Below, in pieces: positions 58,401 to 64,000 of a DNA stretch of 64,000 bases (its first letter is position 1; each line of letters opens with the position of its first letter). Source of the DNA: Neobacillus niacini (GTDB lineage: Bacteria; Bacillota; Bacilli; Bacillales; Cytobacillaceae); contig NZ_JAMBOB010000007.1 in assembly GCF_023715415.1 (NCBI RefSeq), positions 62,001 to 126,000 on the forward strand. The letters are read 5' to 3'. Both the position numbers and the translations under genes were made by a program. The notes beneath the pieces are model-generated. The model was not told the DNA's origin. It ran no database searches and saw only the letters and a list, made by a program, of their open reading frames with translations.

Positions 58401-58868
58401 TTACTCACCTAGATAGGCTTCAAACATCCATCTGTGCTTTTCTAATGAGGTACGGATGTGAACGAGCATATCGGCTGTCGGCTGATCATCATCTTCCTCG
58501 GCAAGCGAGATCCCTTCTGTCAGCTCGGTACAAATCATCTCAAAATCATCCGCCAGTGTTTGGACCATTTGCTGGGCATTTTCATCACCTGTTGCTTCCT
58601 TTAGTGAGGTGAGTTCTAGGGTCTCCGTAAGGGTTGCCACCGGTAATGCCCGTTGCGACAGCATTCTTTCCGCAATGTTATCAAGATGTAAGGCTGCTTC
58701 TTTGTAAAGTTCCTCAAATTTGACGTGCAGAGTGAAAAAGTTCTCGCCCTTTACATACCAGTGGAAATGGTGCAGCTTCATATGAAGAACGGAAAAGTTC
58801 GCCACCTGCCTGTTGAGAGCCTCGGTTAGGGATTTGTTTTTTGTTTTCGTTTTTGTAGTTGTTGCCAT
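58401..58868 (-). CDS. dps: Dps-family DNA-protecting ferritin-like protein
   Basis: Dps forms a 12-mer shell that stores iron and protects DNA from peroxide. The 155-residue protein has the ferroxidase motif LHHFHWYVKGENFFTLHVKFEELY (in parts, about residues 32-55), whose His and the later Asp/Glu (HLDNIAERM) come from two subunits. The N-terminal TTTKTKTKNK tail could bind DNA. The SD GGAGG precedes the ATG. A sigma-B promoter lies 38 bases upstream. The same gene lies between rsbY and the rsbK/rsbM pair in B. cereus. Confidence 0.93.
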   Translation of the reverse strand: MATTTKTKTKNKSLTEALNRQVANFSVLHMKLHHFHWYVKGENFFTLHVKFEELYKEAALHLDNIAERMLSQRALPVATLTETLELTSLKEATGDENAQQMVQTLADDFEMICTELTEGISLAEEDDDQPTADMLVHIRTSLEKHRWMFEAYLGE

Positions 58869-58905
58869 TGTTATAACCTCCTCGATTTTGTGGTGTACTT
58901 TTTAT

Positions 58906-58930
58906 ATACCCGTTTTACTAGTTTTGAAAC
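58906..58930 (-). promoter_or_regulatory. Sigma-B promoter of dps
   Basis: On the minus strand GTTTCA (58930-58925) and GGGTAT (58911-58906) are separated by 13 bases. Confidence 0.85.
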
Positions 58931-58978
58931 TATAAAATTTTCCTCCTAGGATAAGTAGATATTCCGTTCATAGGTTTG

Positions 58979-59023
58979 ATGAAGGACAAATCGTGCCAAA
59001 CGGATTGGAGAAATGTCCTTCAT
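58979..59023 (+). promoter_or_regulatory. Inverted repeat upstream of rsbK
   Basis: ATGAAGGACA (58979-58988) and TGTCCTTCAT (59014-59023) are perfect reverse complements with 25 bases between. The pair lies just before the likely rsbK promoter and could be an operator, or fold as a hairpin if transcribed from further upstream. Confidence 0.5.
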
Positions 59024-59044
59024 AAGGTTGGGACCAAATTCCCA

Positions 59045-59073
59045 TTGGGTGAGATTGCTAGAAACGATATGAT
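59045..59073 (+). promoter_or_regulatory. Likely sigma-A promoter of rsbK-rsbM
   Basis: TTGGGT (59045-59050) and TATGAT (59068-59073) have 17-base spacing. No sigma-B motif is seen here, so the sensor would be made constitutively. Confidence 0.6.
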
Positions 59074-59110
59074 AGAAACATCTATTTTTTTACAAAGGGG
59101 AAAGCTGAGA

Positions 59111-61891
59111 ATGAAGGGATTACATTTCAACATTCACACGAAAATTATTACAGGCTATGTATTCATTTTGGTTTGCTTAGTGGTCTCCCTGCTGATGGTC
59201 ATGAATCGGATGTCAGCCATGCAGGAAGAGGTCGATTTCGTCACGCAGCATGATATCGAGGTCCACAATTTGGCCAGTCAGATTCAAAAAAATGTTCTCG
59301 ATATGGAAACGGGCATGAGAGGGTATGTGATAACCGGCAATGAGGAGTACCTCGAGCCCTACAATACATCCAGCCGGAACTGGCTCGATTCCTTCAACAA
59401 ACTTCACTCCCTGCTTGCGAATAACGGGTCGCAGCAGCGAAACTTAGAAGAAATAAAACCGCTGATTATCAACTATATCAGCAGTTCTGCAGAATATGCG
59501 GTTAATCAAAAAAAGAGTAATAACCAAACTGCTTTGGACGACTTTTTTAAAAATAACAAAGGCAAAAAGATGACAGATGAACTCCGGGCGCATTTTGATT
59601 CCTTCCTTGAACATCAGAAGAACCTGACAAAAGAGCGAGTTGAGAAGCTAAATCAGGATAATAACAATTTAAAAATCACGTTGTATGGCCTTATCATAGT
59701 GGTTACGTTGATTACGATTGCAACGGCTGTATTCCTGTCCAATTCGATTGTCAAAACGATTAAGCAGGTAGTCCGGACAATTAAAGGTGTTACAGATTCA
59801 AGAGAGACAGAGGTAGACCTTTCCACAAGAATTGAGGTCAGCACCCATGATGAAACCCGCGAACTTGCGGAAGCGATGAACGAGCTTCTCAGCAATCTTG
59901 AGAAACAGAATTGGATTCAGAAAAATATGGCGGAAATCTCGACGATGTACCAGGGAATGACGGATCTGACAGAATTGACGCATGCTTTTATCACGAAGCT
60001 TGCTCCTATGCTTGATGCGGTCTATGGCGTCGTCTACCTGCGCAGGAATCAAGGCAGCGAAGTTCGATACGTGAAGGAGGCCGGGTATGCCCTTGCTGGG
60101 GAAGAAGGGGCTGCTGTGAGTTTCCGGTTAGGTGAAGGGTTAATCGGTCAGGCGGCTATGGATAAAAGAATTTTCCTGATTGATCAGCTGCCAGAGGAGC
60201 ATTTTAACGTCACATCGGGGTTAGGTGATTCTTCACCACGTAATCTTTTGATTGCGCCGATTTTAGTGGATGGCCGGGTGGAAGCAGTCGTTGAGTTTGC
60301 GGCGTTTCAGCAGTTTATGTCTCAGCATCTTACTTTGTTGGATTTGCTTCAGGATAAGTTCGGTTCTGCCATTACCAATGTGTCCGGAAGGATGGAAGTG
60401 GAAAGGCTGCTCGGGGAGTCTCAGGTATTAACCGAAGAACTTCAGGCGCAATCAGAGGAACTTCAAGCTCAATCGGAAGAGCTGCAAATGCAGCAGGAAC
60501 AGCTGCGGATTACCAATGAATATTTAGAAGAACAGAAGCAATTCGCTGAACAAAGGGCGTTTGACTTGAAAAAGGCAAAGGATGAACTGGAAGACTATTC
60601 AAGGAAACTGCAGATGAGCTCTCAGTATAAGACGGACTTTCTAGCGAATATGTCCCATGAACTGCGCACGCCATTAAATAGTATTCTGATTCTCTCTCAA
60701 ATGCTGATAGAAAATGACGAGGAAATGGACAGTTCAGAAGTGAAGGAATCCTCTCGGGTTATCTACACGGCAGGAAGTGATTTACTGCGGCTGATTGATG
60801 ATATTCTTGATTTATCAAAAATTGAAGCAGGGAAAATTGAAATTCTAACGGATGAAGTCAATGTGACAGAAATTCCACAAATGATGAAAAGCATGTTTGA
60901 TCCCGTTGCAGCCAAAAAGAATCTAACCTTTGAGGTGCATACATCTTCAAATGTACCTTCTGTGATTACGACAGACGGGCATCGCCTACAGCAGATTTGG
61001 AAGAATCTATTATCCAATGCCTTTAAGTTTACCGAACAGGGTTCTGTACAGGTTAGAATTGAACGGGCTGAACGAGGAAAGGTGGAGGAACTACTGCCTG
61101 GACTGGATGAGGAGGAAATGGTACTGGCCATATCGGTAAGCGATACAGGGATTGGAATCGCGCCGGAGAAGCAGGAAATTATCTTCAATGCCTTCCAACA
61201 GGTGGATGGTACAACCAACCGGCAATATGGCGGGACTGGTTTAGGATTATCGATATGCCGTGAATTTACCCGTTTACTTGGCGGTGCGATTACGGTTCAA
61301 AGCGAGCCGGAAAAAGGAAGTACATTTACGCTGTATATCCCTGGAAGACTGGAGGCAGCTGAATATTCTCTACAGCTTGAACAACTAGCGCTAGATGAAG
61401 TAGCAGTTAGTGTGAGCGAGTTGGCCGAGGACCAGCAGCCGATTAACGAAGAAACAGAAACAGTCGAGGTAATAGAAGCAGAGGCCACTGATGACCAGTT
61501 GTTTAAAGGGAAGAAGGTGCTGTTGGTTGAAGATGACCGCCGGAATGTATTTGCACTTGTAACCGCACTTGAGAAAAAGGGTGTGAAGGTTCAAGTGGCA
61601 GAGAATGGCAAACGGGCGATTGAATTTCTACAGGAGCAAGCAGATGTTGACCTCGTTTTTATGGATATCATGATGCCGGTAATGGGGGGCTATGATGCGA
61701 TGAAGGTCATCCGGCAGGACTTGGAGATGGAAAGACTGCCAATTATTGCGCTGACGGCCAAGGCAATGAAAGGTGAACGTGACAAGTGCATGGAGGCAGG
61801 GGCTTCTGATTATATTATGAAACCCTTAAATATCAATCAGTTATTCTCGTTAATGCGGGTATGGCTGACACAGCAGGTGAATGAAGAGTGA
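59111..61891 (+). CDS. rsbK: Hybrid histidine kinase RsbK, general stress sensor
   Basis: RsbK receives stress signals and passes phosphate to RsbY. The 926-residue protein has TM1 (about residues 12-32), a CHASE3 domain (about 35-180; DMETGMRGYVITGNEEYLEP in parts), TM2 (about 188-208), HAMP, a GAF domain (about 270-440) and a coiled coil with three EELQAQS/EELQMQQ repeats. HisKA follows with the phospho-His in MSHELRTPLNS (about 518-528), then HATPase (DTGIGIAPEKQ, YGGTGLGLSI), and a C-terminal receiver with Asp in VFMDIMMPVMGG. The ATG at 59111 follows AAAGGGGA. It overlaps rsbM by 4 bases. Confidence 0.93.
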   Translation: MKGLHFNIHTKIITGYVFILVCLVVSLLMVMNRMSAMQEEVDFVTQHDIEVHNLASQIQKNVLDMETGMRGYVITGNEEYLEPYNTSSRNWLDSFNKLHSLLANNGSQQRNLEEIKPLIINYISSSAEYAVNQKKSNNQTALDDFFKNNKGKKMTDELRAHFDSFLEHQKNLTKERVEKLNQDNNNLKITLYGLIIVVTLITIATAVFLSNSIVKTIKQVVRTIKGVTDSRETEVDLSTRIEVSTHDETRELAEAMNELLSNLEKQNWIQKNMAEISTMYQGMTDLTELTHAFITKLAPMLDAVYGVVYLRRNQGSEVRYVKEAGYALAGEEGAAVSFRLGEGLIGQAAMDKRIFLIDQLPEEHFNVTSGLGDSSPRNLLIAPILVDGRVEAVVEFAAFQQFMSQHLTLLDLLQDKFGSAITNVSGRMEVERLLGESQVLTEELQAQSEELQAQSEELQMQQEQLRITNEYLEEQKQFAEQRAFDLKKAKDELEDYSRKLQMSSQYKTDFLANMSHELRTPLNSILILSQMLIENDEEMDSSEVKESSRVIYTAGSDLLRLIDDILDLSKIEAGKIEILTDEVNVTEIPQMMKSMFDPVAAKKNLTFEVHTSSNVPSVITTDGHRLQQIWKNLLSNAFKFTEQGSVQVRIERAERGKVEELLPGLDEEEMVLAISVSDTGIGIAPEKQEIIFNAFQQVDGTTNRQYGGTGLGLSICREFTRLLGGAITVQSEPEKGSTFTLYIPGRLEAAEYSLQLEQLALDEVAVSVSELAEDQQPINEETETVEVIEAEATDDQLFKGKKVLLVEDDRRNVFALVTALEKKGVKVQVAENGKRAIEFLQEQADVDLVFMDIMMPVMGGYDAMKVIRQDLEMERLPIIALTAKAMKGERDKCMEAGASDYIMKPLNINQLFSLMRVWLTQQVNEE

Positions 61892-62748
61892 AACAGATTG
61901 TAACAGACACCAATTTGCTAGAGCCCAATGAACTTCAGGAAATTGAAATCAACTTGCTGCTCGAGGGCTTGTATCAACTGTATGGCTATGACTTCAGGGG
62001 CTATGTCAGGGGTTCGATTGGCAGGAGGATTTTAAACCGGATGAAGGCGGAGAGGCTTCCAACGATTACGGCTTTATTGGAAAAAGTACTCCACGAACCA
62101 GGGGTTTTGGAGCGGCTGTTGAATGATTTTTCCATCCGGATGACGGAAATGTACCGAGATCCTCCCTTTTTTGTAGCCTTTCGGAACGAAGTGGTGCCTT
62201 TGCTTCGGGAGCTTCCTGAGATTCGGATTTGGCATGCGGGCTGCGCAACGGGCGAGGAGGTTTATTCCATGGCAATCCTTATGCAGGAGGAGGGCCTCTA
62301 TGGGAAAACGAGAATTTACGCTACAGATATGAATGAAAAAGCGCTGATGGCTGCGCAAAAGGGAGCGTTTCCGCTAAAAAAGATGCAGCAATATACGAAA
62401 AATTATTTGAAAGCGGGAGGAAAAATGGCGTTTTCCGAGTACTATAACACGGACCATCAGTTCGCTTATTTTTCACCAAGCTTGAACGAGAATCTAACCT
62501 TTGCGCAGCACAATTTGGTGAGTGACAGCTCGTTTAATGAATTTCATGTGATCCTATGCCGCAATGTGATGATTTACTTTGATAATACCCTGCAGCAGCA
62601 GGTTCATAGCCTTTTCTATGACAGCCTGGCGGACGGAGGATTCATTGGACTGGGAAGTAAAGAATCGATTCTAGGAATGCCAAAGGGTATAAAATACGCA
62701 GAATTTAATTCAAGTGAAAAAATTTATCGAAAAAAAGCAGATGTCTGA
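61888..62748 (+). CDS. rsbM: CheR-type methyltransferase RsbM
   Basis: In B. cereus RsbM methylates RsbK and damps sigma-B activity. The 286-residue protein has the CheR N-terminal helical domain (YDFRGYVRGSIGRRILNRM, about residues 34-52) and the SAM-binding domain with WHAGCATGEEVYSMAI (about 114-129), YATDMNEKAL and ILCRNVMIYFDN (about 224-235). The start is GTG at 61888, overlapping the rsbK stop. No chemotaxis genes are nearby. This and the fused arrangement of the neighbours support a stress rather than chemotaxis role. Confidence 0.93.
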   Translation: MKQIVTDTNLLEPNELQEIEINLLLEGLYQLYGYDFRGYVRGSIGRRILNRMKAERLPTITALLEKVLHEPGVLERLLNDFSIRMTEMYRDPPFFVAFRNEVVPLLRELPEIRIWHAGCATGEEVYSMAILMQEEGLYGKTRIYATDMNEKALMAAQKGAFPLKKMQQYTKNYLKAGGKMAFSEYYNTDHQFAYFSPSLNENLTFAQHNLVSDSSFNEFHVILCRNVMIYFDNTLQQQVHSLFYDSLADGGFIGLGSKESILGMPKGIKYAEFNSSEKIYRKKADV

Positions 62749-62769
62749 CTCTGAGTCAGGCATTTTTTT
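62741..62769 (+). terminator. Terminator of rsbK-rsbM
   Basis: ATGTCTGACTC pairs with GAGTCAGGCAT (one G-T), followed by seven T. The stem includes the rsbM stop codon. Confidence 0.88.
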
Positions 62770-62771
62770 AT

Positions 62772-62797
62772 GTTTGATAGGGTTGTTGAAAGGGTAT
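62772..62797 (+). promoter_or_regulatory. Sigma-B promoter of the cardiolipin-synthase-like gene
   Basis: GTTTGA (62772-62777) and GGGTAT (62792-62797) are separated by 14 bases, directly after the rsbM terminator. Confidence 0.85.
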
Positions 62798-62827
62798 ATC
62801 TCTTTAAAAAGACTGTGAGGGAACAGG

Positions 62828-64000
62828 ATGAAAATAAGAATCGAAATATTCTTTGTGATAATGATGTTTTTCTGCTGCTGGATGGTTCTTTTTACAAGAT
62901 TCCCTTTTGGGTGGAAAGCATTTGGGTTTAGTTTGTATGCAGGTATCATTCTATACAGTTTAGCAGGGTTATGGCTTCAAAATCGTTCCGTTCCGAGAAC
63001 TCTTTTATGGACCGTTCTGTTAATTTTAGTACCGGTGGCAGGCTATATTTTTTATGTGTATTCAGGACAATTGTTATATAATGGGGAGCTTTTTAAAAGC
63101 AAGCGCACTAGTGACCGTGAGTTGTTCGAGGCACTCGGTAAAAAAAAGCGGCCTGTTGAGGTGCCGCCTGAGCTCAATGAACATCAGCGCGGGTTTATCG
63201 GTTATCTCGAACGGGTGACCTTAACGAATCAAAACCAGAATACGAGGACCCAAATTTTAAAAAACGGGGAAGAAACCTTTCAGGAGATGAAACAGCGGTT
63301 GAAGGAAGCGAAGGACTTTATTCATTTAGAGTATTATATTTTTCGCTATGACCGACTGGGGCAGGAACTGATGGAAATCTTGGGCGATAAAGTAAAGGAA
63401 GGAGTGGAGGTCAGGCTGATTTACGATGATTTCGGAAGTTACTCCCTTTCCGAACAGGATAAAAGGAAAATGGCGGACTCCGGGATTCAGCTTCACCCTT
63501 TTCTACCGCTCAAATCCGGATGGTTTACGCAAAAGTTTAATTTCCGTAATCATCGAAAGATTATTGTCATTGATGGAAAAATTGGATTTGTCGGCGGGCT
63601 GAATGTGGGAGTCGAATATCTTGGGGAGGATAACAAGATTGGTTTTTGGTGCGATACGCATGTTTTGCTGGAAGGAGAAGCGGTCCAGACACTGCATGCA
63701 GTTTTTTTAGTAGATTGGAAGTATGTCTGTGGTGAAAAGCTGTTTGAAAATCCCCGCTATCTCAAGGGTGTGCCGGTGAAAGGGGATGGTCTCGTTCACG
63801 TGGTCGCTACTGGACCGGAAACCCGTGACATGGGTGATCACTTTTATGCGCTGATTACCTGTGCGACAGAATCGATATGGATTGCGACTCCGTACTTTAT
63901 TCCCAATCAGGCCATTATGACCGCACTGCGGGTGGCTGCGAAAAAAGGCATTCAGGTCAGGCTAATGGTGCCCGAGAGCAATGACGGTTTTCTCACCCAA
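62828..64000 (+). CDS. Cardiolipin synthase-like phospholipase D family protein (cut by window end)
   Basis: The gene is open to the end of the window (391 codons visible). Three N-terminal membrane helices (about residues 5-75) are followed by the first PLD domain, with the HKD motif HRKIIVIDGKIGFVGGLN (H at about 240), and the start of the second (ESIWIATPYFIPN). The second HKD lies beyond the window. The layout fits bacterial cardiolipin synthases, including B. subtilis YwiE, which is sigma-B controlled. A sigma-B promoter lies about 30 bases upstream; the SD is weak (GAGGGA). Confidence 0.88.
   Translation, partial: MKIRIEIFFVIMMFFCCWMVLFTRFPFGWKAFGFSLYAGIILYSLAGLWLQNRSVPRTLLWTVLLILVPVAGYIFYVYSGQLLYNGELFKSKRTSDRELFEALGKKKRPVEVPPELNEHQRGFIGYLERVTLTNQNQNTRTQILKNGEETFQEMKQRLKEAKDFIHLEYYIFRYDRLGQELMEILGDKVKEGVEVRLIYDDFGSYSLSEQDKRKMADSGIQLHPFLPLKSGWFTQKFNFRNHRKIIVIDGKIGFVGGLNVGVEYLGEDNKIGFWCDTHVLLEGEAVQTLHAVFLVDWKYVCGEKLFENPRYLKGVPVKGDGLVHVVATGPETRDMGDHFYALITCATESIWIATPYFIPNQAIMTALRVAAKKGIQVRLMVPESNDGFLTQ

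Overview
The window reads as a contiguous chromosome segment of a low-GC, spore-forming Gram-positive of the family Bacillaceae. Gene order rho-rpmE-tdk-prfA-prmC-spoIIR-ywlC-mntP-ywlE-rpiB-ywlG-glyA-upp-atp matches the oriC-proximal arm of Bacillus-type chromosomes. The sporulation gene spoIIR, the sigma-B operon and the sigma-A/sigma-B promoter sequences agree with this. The sigB locus has the Bacillus cereus-type RsbK/RsbM/RsbY input rather than the B. subtilis stressosome. Neobacillus or a close relative is a reasonable guess, but genus cannot be fixed from sequence reading alone. No tRNA, rRNA, CRISPR array, prophage or intact insertion sequence was seen.

Region by region. 1-12.9 kb: housekeeping genes for transcription termination, translation, nucleotide salvage, t6A synthesis, Mn efflux, arginine dephosphorylation and one-carbon metabolism. 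A DnaA-box cluster lies around the tsaC/ywlC start, and a PurR-type operator lies over the glyA promoter. 12.9-16.4 kb: a 21-bp-period minisatellite, then a NERD-domain protein overlapping a secreted subtilisin-like protease. 16.5-24.1 kb: the complete F1Fo ATP synthase operon atpZ-I-B-E-F-H-A-G-D-C. 24.3-32.6 kb: a sugar-amine (Amadori product) catabolic cluster with an ABC importer, two SIS deglycases, a PfkB kinase, an epimerase and a GntR regulator. Four sigma-A promoters in this cluster carry the same ~20-bp AT-rich dyad. 32.5-35.0 kb: a recent 151-bp tandem duplication, a YitT membrane protein and about 1.4 kb of non-coding repeats. 35.0-46.0 kb: an 11-subunit complex I operon (nuoABCDHIJKLMN, no nuoEFG) whose NuoC has a long Lys/Ala-rich repeated N-terminus. 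Dispersed hairpin elements sit inside this operon.

46.1-64 kb is a general-stress island. Nine promoters matching the sigma-B consensus (GTTTAA-N13/14-GGGTAT) precede small lipoproteins, CsbD, membrane proteins, a CorA-like transporter, Dps, a cardiolipin-synthase-like protein and the rsbV-rsbW-sigB-rsbY operon itself. The hybrid kinase RsbK and the CheR-type methyltransferase RsbM follow. The sigma factor, its regulators and a sizeable set of likely targets therefore sit side by side.

The items I would follow up first are the shared operator of the fructosamine cluster, the sigma-B island, the DnaA-box cluster, and two unrelated non-coding arrays that share a 21-bp internal period.
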